Assembly (NCBI RefSeq): GCF_000564855.1 | Contig: NZ_AYXG01000056.1 | Location: 1 to 54,561 of the forward strand | Direction: 5' to 3' | Length of the DNA stretch: 54,561 bases | Origin: Actinokineospora spheciospongiae | Lineage (GTDB): Bacteria > Actinomycetota > Actinomycetes > Mycobacteriales > Pseudonocardiaceae | Shown: piece by piece, positions 36,901 through 44,842 of the stretch | Layout of the letters: the number at the start of each line of letters is the position of its first letter | How positions within the stretch are numbered: the first letter of the stretch is position 1 | Translations under genes and position numbers: made by a program | The notes under the pieces: model-generated | Database searches by the model: none | What the model was told of the DNA's origin: nothing | Seen by the model: only the letters and a program-made list of their open reading frames with translations

Positions 36901-37210
36901 CAGCATCCGCGCTCACCCCACCACCACCCGTACCCATCCCGGCGCCCGAAGTCACCCCGGCACCTGCTTTCGCCCCGGTGCCCGGAGCGGCGCCCGGGCT
37001 TAGGCCCGCGTTCCCTGCAGAGCCGGGATCGGCACCCGAGCCCGCACCCACGGGCACACCGGTGCTGGGGTCGGTGCCCGGGCCCATGCCCGCGTTTCCC
37101 GCGAAGCCGGGATCGGCACCCGAGCCCGCGCCCACGGGCGCACCGGTGCCGGGGTCGGTGCCCGAAGCCGGGGTCGTACTTCTGTCCGCGTCCTGGCCGG
37201 CGTCCGCCAT
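33935..37210 (-). CDS. Pat-type lysine acetyltransferase: GNAT domain fused to an inactive NDP-forming CoA-ligase domain
   Basis: 1091 residues. Residues 1-205 are a Gly/Ala-rich low-complexity tail. A GNAT domain follows (about 215-370; acetyl-CoA loop DDHQGRGLG near 303). A CoA-binding Rossmann domain starts about 388 (SVAVIGASTDPTKIGWAVLG), then the ligase domain and a C-terminal ATP-grasp domain (about 860-1060). The catalytic His motif SHTG of ADP-forming acetyl-CoA synthetases reads SATG here (Ala codon at 35297-35299), so acyl-CoA synthesis should be lost, as in E. coli PatZ. It probably acetylates acetyl-CoA synthetase and other lysines. It starts 1 nt after the acuC deacetylase stop. 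Confidence 0.88.
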   Translation of the reverse strand: MADAGQDADRSTTPASGTDPGTGAPVGAGSGADPGFAGNAGMGPGTDPSTGVPVGAGSGADPGSAGNAGLSPGAAPGTGAKAGAGVTSGAGMGTGGGGVSADAGAGAVAGPGASAGAVAGPGASTGAGAVAGPGASSGVGAAVGVGAGAEASLGAGVGAGGGVSAGAGTGVGGGAAVSAGSGSGSGAGTGGVVVDDPYDYPRRWEADVVLSDGGTVHLRPIVPSDAEVLRAFHGRLSQRTRYLRYFGPYPRIPDRDLKRFSTVNHHSRVAFIALLGDEIIAVGRYEGLPDGNSAEVAFVVEDDHQGRGLGSILLEHLAAAARERGLDKFVAEVLSDNAQMVRVFRDAGYVVSRAFDEGVLHLEFDIDPTEASVEVAHSREQAAEARSVHNLLHPRSVAVIGASTDPTKIGWAVLGNLLAADFAGPVFPVNAEHRSVRGVRAYPSVLDIPDPVDLAVVTVPAASVDEVMDGCLAKGVKTLMVVTSGFGETGPDGRGAERRLAEEARAHGMRVVGPNALGVVNLDPAVRLNATLAPTLPGPGRTGFFCQSGALGTAILADAAARGLGLSTFVSAGNRADVSGNDLLQYWQTDSATDVVLLYLETFGNPRKFARLARRLSRTKPVVAVKSGARGVLPALSATGVAVDENSVQALFEQAGVIRVESIAQLFDTALVLAHQPLPPGDRVAVVGNSSAIGLLAADAAVGQGLTLAGDPVDVGAQAGPDVFASAVADALLRSDVDALIVVFVPPLAIPGTAYARALREAVAESAEAAGKPIVSTFLAAEGIPAELVVPGPDGAPGRGSVPSYPSPERAALALARATAYARWRLSPAGTFTRPEGIDRAGAVAVVAEALAGGGGGVVELTDDQVVRLLACYGIDMVPFRIVDDAEAAVAVGVELGLPVALKTASRRFRHRADLVGVRLDLTSADAIRAAYADLRAVSGEDGVYVQRMAPKGNSCTVGLQDDPSFGTLVSFGLSGMVSDLLGDRAHRAVPMTDSDAAALVRAPRAAPLLAGYGGGEPADLAALERLVLRVAALAEDVPEVRAAAVEPILVSAAGAFVTGGRFTVGPPPSRHDTGPRRLLAIPDAAGGGWG
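36805..36900. repeat. Three-copy 30/36-bp tandem repeat encoding AGAVAGPGAS units
   Basis: TCGCACCTGGCCCGGCAACC recurs at 36805 (one mismatch), 36841 and 36871, giving spacings of 36 and 30 bp, all multiples of three. It codes for repeated AVAGPGAS-type blocks in the acetyltransferase N-terminal tail. Confidence 0.8.
37021..37164. repeat. 84-bp-period tandem repeat in the acetyltransferase N terminus
   Basis: 60-bp copies at 37021-37080 and 37105-37164 differ at about three positions and lie 84 bp (28 codons) apart. The protein repeat reads TDPxTGxPVGAGSGADPG. The period keeps the frame intact. Confidence 0.85.
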
Positions 37211-37211
37211 G

Positions 37212-38390
37212 TCAGTCCCTAGGGTCGTCCGGGTCGAGGCCGTGCAGCGGGAAGATCGCCCGGCGCACGTCGCGGATGGCCGCGTCCACCGGCGTCTCCA
37301 ACGCCCCGTCCCACGGGGCGAAGGCGGTGTCGGTGCCCTCCCCCATGGCCAACGGCAGGTCGGCGTTGGGCGCGACCCGCCGCACGGTGTCGAGCCACTC
37401 GGTGGGCACCCGCGTCGCCGGGTCGAGGTCCCGGTCGAGCACGGTCGCCAACAGGTGGGTCCACGACCGGGGTACCACGCGCAGCAGCTGGTAACCCCCG
37501 CCGCCGGTGGCCAACCAGCGCCCACCCGCGTGTTCCTCGGCGAGCGCCCGCAGCGCCCGGTAGGTGGCCCGGTGCCCGTCCACCGACAGCGACAGGTCGG
37601 CCAGCGGGTCCTCCTCGTGGGTGTCCACCCCGCACTGGGTGACCAGGACCTGCGGCTTGAACGCCCCGAGCAGCGAAGGCACCACGGCGTGGAAGGCCCG
37701 CTGCCAGTCCGGATCACGGGTGCGCGGCGGCAGCGGCACGTTCACCGCGCTGCCCTGCGCCGACCGCGAGCCCAGTTCGGTGACGAACCCGGTCCCCGGC
37801 CACAGCGTCGCCGGGTGCTGGTGCAGCGAGATCGTCAGCACCCTGGGGTCGTCGTAGAACGCCGCCTGCACACCGTCCCCGTGGTGCACGTCCACGTCGA
37901 TGTAGGCGACGCGGTCGAACCCGTTGTCCAGCAGCCAGGAGATCGCCACCGCGCAGTCGTTGTACACGCAAAACCCGGCCGCCCGGTCCCGCATGGCGTG
38001 GTGCAGCCCACCGGCGATGCTCACCGCCCGCAGGCTCTCCCCCGCCGCGATCCGCTGCGCCGCCAACAGCGTCCCCCCCACCACCAACGAGGAAGCGGCG
38101 TGCATCCGGTCGAACACGGGGTTGTCCGCGGTCCCCAACCCGTGCCCGACGTCCCACGACGCCATCGGCGCCTCCCGCACAGCGGCGACGTAGGCCACCT
38201 CGTGCACGCGTTCCAGGTCGGCGTCGCTCGCGGCCTCCGGCACGTGCAGCTCCACCCCGTCGAGCACCCCGAGCGCCCGGGCCAACCGCATGGTCAGCTC
38301 CAGCCGGATGGGGTTGAACGGGTGGTCGCCGCCCAGGTCGTAGTCGAGCAGCGCGGCATCCCAGACGACAGTGGCGGCTCCATCACCCAT
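37212..38390 (-). CDS. acuC: AcuC-type lysine deacetylase (histone-deacetylase family)
   Basis: 392 residues. Zn-dependent deacylase with all class I/II deacetylase motifs: HH at 130-131, GFCVYNDCA (139-147), DVDVHHGDGV (165-174; Asp167 and His169 as zinc ligands), GVDTHEEDPL for the second Asp ligand, and GGGGY near residue 302. A TAGGGT hexamer sits 6 nt before the ATG with no Shine-Dalgarno, pointing to a leaderless mRNA. The stop is 1 nt before the acetyltransferase start, so writer and eraser of lysine acetylation are made from one message. Confidence 0.93.
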   Translation of the reverse strand: MGDGAATVVWDAALLDYDLGGDHPFNPIRLELTMRLARALGVLDGVELHVPEAASDADLERVHEVAYVAAVREAPMASWDVGHGLGTADNPVFDRMHAASSLVVGGTLLAAQRIAAGESLRAVSIAGGLHHAMRDRAAGFCVYNDCAVAISWLLDNGFDRVAYIDVDVHHGDGVQAAFYDDPRVLTISLHQHPATLWPGTGFVTELGSRSAQGSAVNVPLPPRTRDPDWQRAFHAVVPSLLGAFKPQVLVTQCGVDTHEEDPLADLSLSVDGHRATYRALRALAEEHAGGRWLATGGGGYQLLRVVPRSWTHLLATVLDRDLDPATRVPTEWLDTVRRVAPNADLPLAMGEGTDTAFAPWDGALETPVDAAIRDVRRAIFPLHGLDPDDPRD

Positions 38391-38673
38391 GCCAGCACCC
38401 TAGTGGCCCACCCACCCCCCGGAGCCGTGAGTGCTCCGCGCCACTGACCACCGCCCTGCGGCCCAGCCCTCACGACCACAGCGATCCAGCTCCGAAGCCC
38501 CGCGCCTGACGCACAGCAAGCAGGGCACCTCGGTGGCCCGAGCCCAGCGGGCTGTAACCCAGTGGCTGCACCCCAGTGACTCGACCTCAGTGGCTTGCCC
38601 ACCGAGCAGGCACCTCGGCACCCAGCCGCACGGGACCGGCACCCTGGCAACTCAGGCCCGGCCGCCGGACAGG
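38391..38673. other. Intergenic region upstream of acuC
   Basis: 283 bp between two minus-strand genes. It contains the -10-like TAGGGT (38402-38397, minus) next to the acuC start. Between 38560 and 38600 three short imperfect copies of CAGTGGCT-like sequence occur at 15-16-bp spacing. No credible gene was found. Confidence 0.5.
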
Positions 38674-39540
38674 TCAGTGGCCGGGTTCGTCTCCCGTCGC
38701 GGCGGGGCGGGTCGGGTCCGCCGACCAGGCCGACCACGAGCCCGCGTACAGCGCGGCGGGCGCCTGCGGCCCGGTCACCCCGGCCACCTCCAGCGCCAGC
38801 ACCACCGACGACGCCGTCACCCCCGACCCGCAGTAGGCGCCGACCTGACCGCCCGGCACGACCCCGAGCCCGGCGAACCGCGCGGCCAGCGCCTCGGGCG
38901 CCAACCACCGACCGTCCGGCCCCACGTGCCCGGCGAATGGGGCGTTGACCGCTCCCGGCACGTGCCCGGCCCTGGGGTCGACCGGCTCGACGTCACCCCG
39001 GTAGCGCTCCGGTGCCCGCGCGTCGAGCAGCACCCCGGTCCCGGCGAGCGCGGCGGCGCCGTCCGCGTCGAGCACCGGCATCCCACCCGGACGCACCACG
39101 ACATCCCCCGGGTCGGGCGTCGGCACCGCCGTGCTGACCGCCCCGCCCCCGGCCACCCAGGCCGCGTACCCGCCGTCGAGGACGGCCACGTCCACGTGGC
39201 CCGCCCACCGCAGCAGCCACCAGGCCCGGGCGGCGACCGACCCGTTGTCGGCGTCGTAGACCACCACCGGCCGGTCCGCGCCGACCCCCGCCGCGCGCAG
39301 CACGCGTTGCAGATCGGCGGGGTCCGGCAGCGGGTGCCTGCCCCCGGCCCCCGGCGGGGAGGCCAGCTCGGTGTCCAGGTCGACGAAGACCGCCCCGGGG
39401 ACGTGCCCGGCGTCGTACTCCTCACGCCCAGGCGGACCCCCGAGCCGCCAGCGGACGTCCAGCAGGACCGGCGGGAGGGGTCCGACCAGCGAAGTGGCGA
39501 GGTCGGCGGCGGACACGAGCGGACTGGTGAAGGTACCCAC
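38674..39540 (-). CDS. Thiosulfate/3-mercaptopyruvate sulfurtransferase (two rhodanese domains)
   Basis: 288 residues from the GTG at 39540, which has CAGGAT 7 nt upstream (leaderless pattern); an ATG 9 nt earlier at 39549 is the alternative. Two rhodanese domains are present: an inactive N-terminal one (YDAGHVPGAVFVDLDTEL) and a catalytic C-terminal one with active-site loop CGSGVTA (Cys about 237). The loop with Gly-Ser-Gly is typical of mercaptopyruvate sulfurtransferase rather than classical rhodanese (CRxGxx). It moves sulfane sulfur to cyanide or thiols. It is divergent from ideR. Confidence 0.88.
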   Translation of the reverse strand: MGTFTSPLVSAADLATSLVGPLPPVLLDVRWRLGGPPGREEYDAGHVPGAVFVDLDTELASPPGAGGRHPLPDPADLQRVLRAAGVGADRPVVVYDADNGSVAARAWWLLRWAGHVDVAVLDGGYAAWVAGGGAVSTAVPTPDPGDVVVRPGGMPVLDADGAAALAGTGVLLDARAPERYRGDVEPVDPRAGHVPGAVNAPFAGHVGPDGRWLAPEALAARFAGLGVVPGGQVGAYCGSGVTASSVVLALEVAGVTGPQAPAALYAGSWSAWSADPTRPAATGDEPGH

Positions 39541-39654
39541 GCCGCCCATCCTGCCGAAGCCACCCCACCGGGGCCGAGCCGGTCACCCACCGCGACGGGC
39601 ACGCTGCTCCGGAGGGGGGAGCGGCTAACATGGTGGTGACGAAGGGGAACCGAC

Positions 39655-40350
39655 GTGAACGATCTCATCGACACCACCGAGATGTACCTCCGCACCATCT
39701 ACGAACTCGAAGAGGAGGGCGTCGTCCCCCTGCGCGCCCGGATCGCCGAACGCCTCGGGCAGAGCGGTCCGACCGTGAGCCAGACCGTCGGCCGGATGGA
39801 GCGCGACGGGCTCCTCGTGGTCGCCGGGGACCGGCACCTGGAGCTGACCGACCACGGCCGCTCCCTGGCCGTCGCGGTCATGCGCAAGCACCGGCTCGCC
39901 GAGCGCCTCCTGGTCGACGTGATCGGCCTGGAGTGGGAGCACGTGCACAGCGAGGCGTGCCGGTGGGAGCACGTGATGAGCGAGGCGGTCGAGCGCAAGC
40001 TGGTGCGCCTGCTCGGCAACCCCACCACCTCCCCGTACGGCAACCCCATCCCCGGGCTGGACAAGCTCGGCGACGGGGAGCCCGCACCGCCGGTCGAGGC
40101 GGGTCTGGTCCGCATCGACGAGGTGGCCAGGCGCGGCGGCGGCCAGGTGGAGATCCGCCGGATCGCCGAGCACGTGCAACTGGACCCGGACCTGATGGCC
40201 GACCTCAAGTCCGTCGGCATCCTGCCCGGCAACGTGGTCGACGTCGGCCCGTCCAAGGGTGACGGCAACTCGATCGAGGTGACCGGCGCGGGCAACTCCG
40301 CGGAGCTGGCGCCCGCAGTCCTGCACGCGGTCCTGGTCCGCGCGAGGTGA
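39655..40350 (+). CDS. ideR: Iron-dependent repressor (IdeR/DtxR family)
   Basis: 231 residues. An N-terminal winged helix (1-73), a metal-binding dimerisation domain and a C-terminal SH3-like domain (about 150-231). All metal ligands are present at the canonical positions: Met10, His79, Glu83, His98, Cys102, Glu105, His106. AGGGGA precedes the GTG at 39655. Represses iron uptake and activates storage genes when Fe(II) is bound. Location downstream of sigB matches M. tuberculosis, though 14 kb of other genes intervene here. The stop overlaps galK by 4 bp. Confidence 0.95.
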   Translation: MNDLIDTTEMYLRTIYELEEEGVVPLRARIAERLGQSGPTVSQTVGRMERDGLLVVAGDRHLELTDHGRSLAVAVMRKHRLAERLLVDVIGLEWEHVHSEACRWEHVMSEAVERKLVRLLGNPTTSPYGNPIPGLDKLGDGEPAPPVEAGLVRIDEVARRGGGQVEIRRIAEHVQLDPDLMADLKSVGILPGNVVDVGPSKGDGNSIEVTGAGNSAELAPAVLHAVLVRAR

Positions 40351-41525
40351 GCCCGGTCGATCGAGCCGCCGAGCGGTTCCGGCGGCTCCTCGACCAGCCC
40401 CCGGACGGGGTGTGGTCGGCCCCCGGTCGGGTCAACCTCATCGGGGAGCACACCGACTACAACGACGGCCTCGTGCTGCCGTTCGCCCTGCCGCACCGGG
40501 TGGCGGTCGCCGCGTCCGCGCGCGCGGACGGCAGGCTCACCATGATCACCGTCGGAGACGACGGCGTGCCGCAGCGCGCCCGCCCCGCCGCGGTGTCCGA
40601 TCTGGAACCCGGCTCGGTGACCGGCTGGGCGGCCTTCCCGTCCGGCGTGGCCTGGGCGCTGCGCGAGGCCGGTGTCGCCGAGGGCGGTGCCGACCTGGTC
40701 ATCTCCGGTGACGTCCCGGCCGGGGCGGGACTGTCCTCGTCGCACGCGTTGCAGTGCGCGGTCGCCCTGGCCCTGCTGGGGCTGGCGGGGGTGGTTCCGG
40801 ACGAGGACTCCTCCCCCACCCTGGCCGAGGTCGCCCGGTGGGTGCAGCGCTCGGAGAACGACTTCGTCGGCGCCCCCACCGGCCTGCTCGACCAGACCGC
40901 CTCGCTGTGCTGCGTGGCCGCGCACGCGCTGTTCCTCGACGTCCGCTCCGGCGCCCGCGAGCAGGTCCCGTTCGACGCGTCCGCCGCGGACCTGGAGGTC
41001 CTGGTGATCGACACCAGGACCAAGCACTCGCTGGCCGACTCCGCCTACGGCGAGCGCAGGCGCGGTTGCGAGCGCGCCGCCGCCCTGCTCGGCGTGCCCG
41101 CCCTGCGCGACGTGCCCGCGGCGGGCCTGGCCGAGACGCTGGCGGCGTTGCCGGAGGACCTGCGGCCGCTGGTGCGGCACGTGGTCACCGAGAACGAACG
41201 GGTGCTGACCGTGGTGACCGCGCTGCGGGCGGGCGCGCTGGCCGACATCGGTCCCCACCTGACCGCCTCGCACACCAGCCTCCGCGACGACTACCGGGTC
41301 TCCTGCCGCGAACTCGACGTGGCGGTGGAGGCGGCTGTCGGCGCGGGCGCGCTGGGGGCCAGGATGACCGGCGGTGGCTTCGGCGGCTCCGCGATCGCGC
41401 TGGTGCCCCTGGACCGCTCTGACGCGGTGCGCGAGGCGGTGTCGACCGCCTACGACCGCGCGGGCCTGGGCGCGCCGCGGATGTTCACGGCCGTGCCGTC
41501 CGCGGGCGCGCGCCGCGACGCGTGA
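40347..41525 (+). CDS. galK: Galactokinase
   Basis: 392 residues. Phosphorylates galactose to galactose-1-phosphate (Leloir pathway). The family signature GRVNLIGEHTDYNDG is at 27-41, the GHMP ATP-binding loop GAGLSSSHA at about 126-134, and the C-terminal MTGGGFGGSAIAL near 330. The GTG overlaps the ideR stop by 4 bp (GTGA), so it is co-translated with an iron regulator, an unusual pairing. galE follows after 91 bp; galT is not in the window. Confidence 0.92.
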   Translation: MSPVDRAAERFRRLLDQPPDGVWSAPGRVNLIGEHTDYNDGLVLPFALPHRVAVAASARADGRLTMITVGDDGVPQRARPAAVSDLEPGSVTGWAAFPSGVAWALREAGVAEGGADLVISGDVPAGAGLSSSHALQCAVALALLGLAGVVPDEDSSPTLAEVARWVQRSENDFVGAPTGLLDQTASLCCVAAHALFLDVRSGAREQVPFDASAADLEVLVIDTRTKHSLADSAYGERRRGCERAAALLGVPALRDVPAAGLAETLAALPEDLRPLVRHVVTENERVLTVVTALRAGALADIGPHLTASHTSLRDDYRVSCRELDVAVEAAVGAGALGARMTGGGFGGSAIALVPLDRSDAVREAVSTAYDRAGLGAPRMFTAVPSAGARRDA

Positions 41526-41616
41526 CATCCGCTCGGCCCCGGGCACGAGCCGGAGGACGCGGGGCACCCGCGGATGAGAGATCCCGAACAACAGACGAAC
41601 GAAGGCGAGGAACACG

Positions 41617-42573
41617 GTGAAGCTGCTCGTGACGGGTGGGGCCGGGTACGTCGGCAGCGTGTGCGCGGCCCGACTGGTCGAGACCGGCCACGACGTGGTC
41701 GTGGTGGACGACCTGTCGACCGGCCACGAGGACGCGGTGCCCGAGGGTGCCCGGTTCGTCCGCGCCGACATCGGCGAGGCGGCGGGCGACCTGCTGGCCG
41801 AGGGGTACGACGGTGTGCTGCACTTCGCGGCGAAGTCACTGGTCGGCGAGTCCATGGTGGACCCGGCGAAGTACTGGAACGGCAACGTGCTCACCTCCTT
41901 GAAGCTGCTGGCGGCCATGCGCGAGCACGGCACGCCCCGGTTGGTCTTCTCCTCCACGGCGGCCACCTACGGCGAGCCGGAGCAGGTGCCGATCCTGGAG
42001 ACGGCACCCACCCGCCCGACCAACACCTACGGCGCCACCAAGCTGGCCATCGACCACGCGATCACCTCCTACGCCAAGGCGCACGGCCTGGCCGCGGTGA
42101 GCCTGCGGTACTTCAACGTCGCGGGCGCCTACGGCGGCTTCGGCGAGCGGCACACCACCGAGACCCACCTCATCCCGATCGTGTTGCAGGTCGCCATGGG
42201 CACCCGGGACAAGATCTCGATCTACGGCGAGGACTACCCCACCGCCGACGGCACCTGCGTGCGCGACTACATCCACGTGCTCGACCTGGCCGCCGCGCAC
42301 CTGCTCGCGCTGGAGCACGCGGTCAAGGGCGAGCACCAGGTCTTCAACCTGGGCACCGGCACCGGCTTCTCCAACCGGCAGGTCGTGCAGACCTGCCGCG
42401 AGGTCACCGGCCACCCGATCCCCGCCGAGTTCGCCGCCCGCCGCGCGGGCGACCCGGCCGTCCTGGTCGCCTCCGCCGACGCCGCCGCCGAGGTGCTCGG
42501 CTGGTCCCCGGAGCGCGCCGACCTCACCACCATCATCAGCGACGCCTGGGAGTTCACCCGGGCCCGCGGCTGA
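41617..42573 (+). CDS. galE: UDP-glucose 4-epimerase
   Basis: 318 residues of the extended short-chain dehydrogenase fold. NAD-binding GGAGYVG is at 7-13, SSTAATYG (Ser/Thr proton relay) at 112-119 and the catalytic Tyr138-x3-Lys142. [20 protein letters not shown]-like residues before the C-terminal sugar domain are conserved in GalE. GAGGAA lies upstream of the GTG. Interconverts UDP-glucose and UDP-galactose for Leloir metabolism and wall polysaccharides. It is downstream of galK in the same direction. Confidence 0.93.
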   Translation: MKLLVTGGAGYVGSVCAARLVETGHDVVVVDDLSTGHEDAVPEGARFVRADIGEAAGDLLAEGYDGVLHFAAKSLVGESMVDPAKYWNGNVLTSLKLLAAMREHGTPRLVFSSTAATYGEPEQVPILETAPTRPTNTYGATKLAIDHAITSYAKAHGLAAVSLRYFNVAGAYGGFGERHTTETHLIPIVLQVAMGTRDKISIYGEDYPTADGTCVRDYIHVLDLAAAHLLALEHAVKGEHQVFNLGTGTGFSNRQVVQTCREVTGHPIPAEFAARRAGDPAVLVASADAAAEVLGWSPERADLTTIISDAWEFTRARG

Positions 42574-42579
42574 CCGCCC

Positions 42580-42615
42580 CCGGTCGGGGCCACCGGGTGC
42601 GGTGGCCCCGACCGG
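42580..42615. terminator. Terminator after galE
   Basis: A 15-bp perfect stem with a 6-nt loop, 6 nt after the galE stop and between it and the convergent DUF4192 gene (stop at 42648), so possibly bidirectional. Confidence 0.85.
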
Positions 42616-42647
42616 TCCGGCCGCGGCGCGCCGGTGCCGACCGGTCA

Positions 42648-43640
42648 TCAGCCGATCGACCGGGTGATCATGTCGCGGAATTCGTCCGGCGGCAGGGCCC
42701 GTTCCAGGCAGGCGCGCATGAGCGCGGCGAGGTTGTTGTCCGCGTCGGCCGCGTTCGCGAGCTCGAGTGCCATCTGGGCGAGGGCGCCGTCTCCGCGCAG
42801 GTAGGCGTGCACGGCCAGCAGGCAGGCGGGAACCGACCGGTGCGGGTCGGGGAGCATCCGGACCAGGCGCGTCCACAGGCGTTCGGCCACCCCGGCGCGT
42901 TCGGTGAGGGCGATGGTCAGGCAGTGGCCCCGGATGTCCGCATCGGACAGCGCGATCGCCAGCCCGGCGACCAGGTCGTCGTCGAGCTCGGGTTCCGGTG
43001 CGGGCGGGTCGCTCGCACCGGCGGCGAACATCTCCGAGATGGTCTCGTCGATCAGCGACGGGTCGGGCGGCGTGGTGGCGGACCGGATGAGCGCCGCGCG
43101 GCGGGCCAGGTCGACCCGGGGGTCCGGGGTCAGGGTGTCGGCGAGCGACTGCCGGTCGGGGTAGCGCACGGCGCCCGCCACGGTCATCGCCACGGCCAGG
43201 GCCGAGGTGTCCGGGTCGACGACCGTCCCGGTGCAGGCGCAGTCCGCGTAGCACCACCACGGTTGGCCCTCGACCGTCGCCGGGGCCCACAGGGCGTGCG
43301 GGACGGTGACGGAGGCGGCCTCCAGGTTGACCACCACGCGCCGCACCAGGTCCTTGTGCGCCAGGCGTTCACCGCCCACCAGCACGAGGAACGCGGCGGA
43401 CGCGGAGTGGCCGGTGGTGATCTCGGTGAGGTGTCTGGCCATCCCCCCGTAGTCCTCGGGCACCGGGATGTCGGCCCGGATCACGGTGCCGATGGCGGCG
43501 TCGCCCCCGCCGCGGCGCTCGACGACCGTGATCAGGACGAGCGAGTCGACCGGGTGGAAGCCGAGGAGGTTCGGCACGGCGGCCACGAGGTCGCCGCCGT
43601 CGTGCAGGGCCAGGGTTGTGCGCAGTGGCGTCGGTGTCAT
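42648..43640 (-). CDS. DUF4192 domain protein
   Basis: 330 residues covering one full DUF4192 domain. The N-terminal DLVAAVPNLLGFHPVDSLVL block is the family hallmark, followed by WWCYADCACTGTVVDP and a C-terminal helical half with LTIALTERAGVAERLWTRLV. Cytoplasmic, no signal or membrane segment. Widely conserved in actinobacteria but without known function. It is monocistronic, between convergent galE and the M23 peptidase gene. Confidence 0.85.
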   Translation of the reverse strand: MTPTPLRTTLALHDGGDLVAAVPNLLGFHPVDSLVLITVVERRGGGDAAIGTVIRADIPVPEDYGGMARHLTEITTGHSASAAFLVLVGGERLAHKDLVRRVVVNLEAASVTVPHALWAPATVEGQPWWCYADCACTGTVVDPDTSALAVAMTVAGAVRYPDRQSLADTLTPDPRVDLARRAALIRSATTPPDPSLIDETISEMFAAGASDPPAPEPELDDDLVAGLAIALSDADIRGHCLTIALTERAGVAERLWTRLVRMLPDPHRSVPACLLAVHAYLRGDGALAQMALELANAADADNNLAALMRACLERALPPDEFRDMITRSIG

Positions 43641-43717
43641 GGGTCCACAGTGCGACCGCGGCCGTGGCGGCCGAAAGGGGTTCTTCCCGCCTGTGGATGA
43701 ATTTGACCCATGTGGAC

Positions 43718-43766
43718 AGGAAGGCCCGACGGGGCCGCCGGATCAGCGGACTTGTCGGGCCTTCCT
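43718..43766 (-). terminator. Hairpin downstream of the M23 peptidase gene
   Basis: AGGAAGGCCCGAC and GTCGGGCCTTCCT pair perfectly over 13 bp with a 23-nt loop. It starts 47 nt after the peptidase stop on the minus strand. Confidence 0.7.
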
Positions 43767-43813
43767 GCTAACCTCCGTCGGCCGGGCCGACTGTCCTCTG
43801 TAGAGTGAAGAAC

Positions 43814-44668
43814 CTAGCCGCAGTGCTCGAAAGCGCTGGTGTAGGTCGACGAACCCGCGGACCCGCCCCACTTCACGCACTTGGCCGCGGCCGACTTGGT
43901 GACCGGTCCGGCGTAGTAGGCGAACGACCCGGAGTCCGTGGTCCGGGTGCCGCCCTGGACCTCCAGGAAGGCGGACACCGACGACGCCGAGCCGATCGAG
44001 GTGGACTTGATCGTGGCGACGCAGTTGCTGCCGGTGGAGGCGTTGTACATCAGGTAGACGCGGCCCGCGGTGCCCAGCGCGGCGGAGTCGATCTGGCTGA
44101 ACGCGCTGCCGCAGACCTCCTCGGCGGTGTACGGGTTGGAGCTGCCGGAGCACCTGTTGTTGCTCGTGTAGTTCTTCGTGCCCCAGTAGAGCGCGGTGGC
44201 ACCGTTGAACACAGCTCGCTGGGCGACGCCGTTGAGCAGTTCCTCGAAGTGCAGGTGCGCCCCGGTCGACCCGCCGGTGTTGCCGACGTTGCCGATCTGG
44301 GCGCCCTGGGCGACGCTCTGGCCCACCGAGACGCGCTGCGCGGAGAGGTGGGCGTACCGGGTGCGCCAGCCGGAGCCGTGGTCGATCTCGATCCACCGGC
44401 CGTAGCTGGTGCTGCCCTCGTTGGCGACCCGCGACACGGTGCCGCCCGCGGCGGCGACCACCGGGTCCCCGTCGTCGTTGGTCCGGTTGAAGTCGACCGC
44501 GTTCGCCGGGCTGTGGTTGGTGCGGGTCTGCCCCGACCACACCTGGTTGCACGGGAACGGTAGCTGGAACGAAGGCGCCGCGGACGCGACACCGGCCCCG
44601 ACGACGAGCACACCCGCAGTCACGACGGCGGTGCCCACCAGGGTCATGAGCTTCCGTACCTTACCCAT
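43814..44668 (-). CDS. Secreted M23 (LytM-type) peptidoglycan endopeptidase
   Basis: 284 residues. The signal peptide (1-31, cleavage after ASA) leads to a M23 catalytic domain with zinc ligands His52 and Asp59 in HSPANAVDF and His140 in HLHFEE, plus catalytic His138. The C-terminal ~120 residues are a Cys-containing beta domain, possibly for wall binding. The ATG at 44668 follows GGAGGTGGAG. Cuts peptide cross-links during wall growth or lysis. A 7-bp inverted repeat lies in its leader (44692-44714). Confidence 0.9.
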   Translation of the reverse strand: MGKVRKLMTLVGTAVVTAGVLVVGAGVASAAPSFQLPFPCNQVWSGQTRTNHSPANAVDFNRTNDDGDPVVAAAGGTVSRVANEGSTSYGRWIEIDHGSGWRTRYAHLSAQRVSVGQSVAQGAQIGNVGNTGGSTGAHLHFEELLNGVAQRAVFNGATALYWGTKNYTSNNRCSGSSNPYTAEEVCGSAFSQIDSAALGTAGRVYLMYNASTGSNCVATIKSTSIGSASSVSAFLEVQGGTRTTDSGSFAYYAGPVTKSAAAKCVKWGGSAGSSTYTSAFEHCG

Positions 44669-44691
44669 CTCCACCTCCGCAAACGTCGATT

Positions 44692-44714
44692 CGGAGCGAT
44701 ACGACCACGCTCCG
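44692..44714 (-). promoter_or_regulatory. Inverted repeat in the leader of the M23 peptidase gene
   Basis: CGGAGCG and CGCTCCG (7 bp) flank a 9-nt spacer, 23-45 nt before the peptidase start. This may be an RNA hairpin or an operator; nothing decides between them. Confidence 0.4.
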
Positions 44715-44842
44715 TGCGCAGACCCAAAGCCTTTCCCACCGATTAAGGGGTGAGGGTTTGGCGAACAAGGGGGTGTCCGGGTGACCCGCGGCCGCAGGCG
44801 ATCCGGGGACGGGTGCCGGGTCCGGTGGGTAGCCTCCCCGGC

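Noticed and set aside
44669-44842. Cyclic di-AMP (ydaO-type) riboswitch before the M23 peptidase
   Set aside because: Such riboswitches control many actinobacterial wall hydrolases, but the conserved core is not seen in this short leader.
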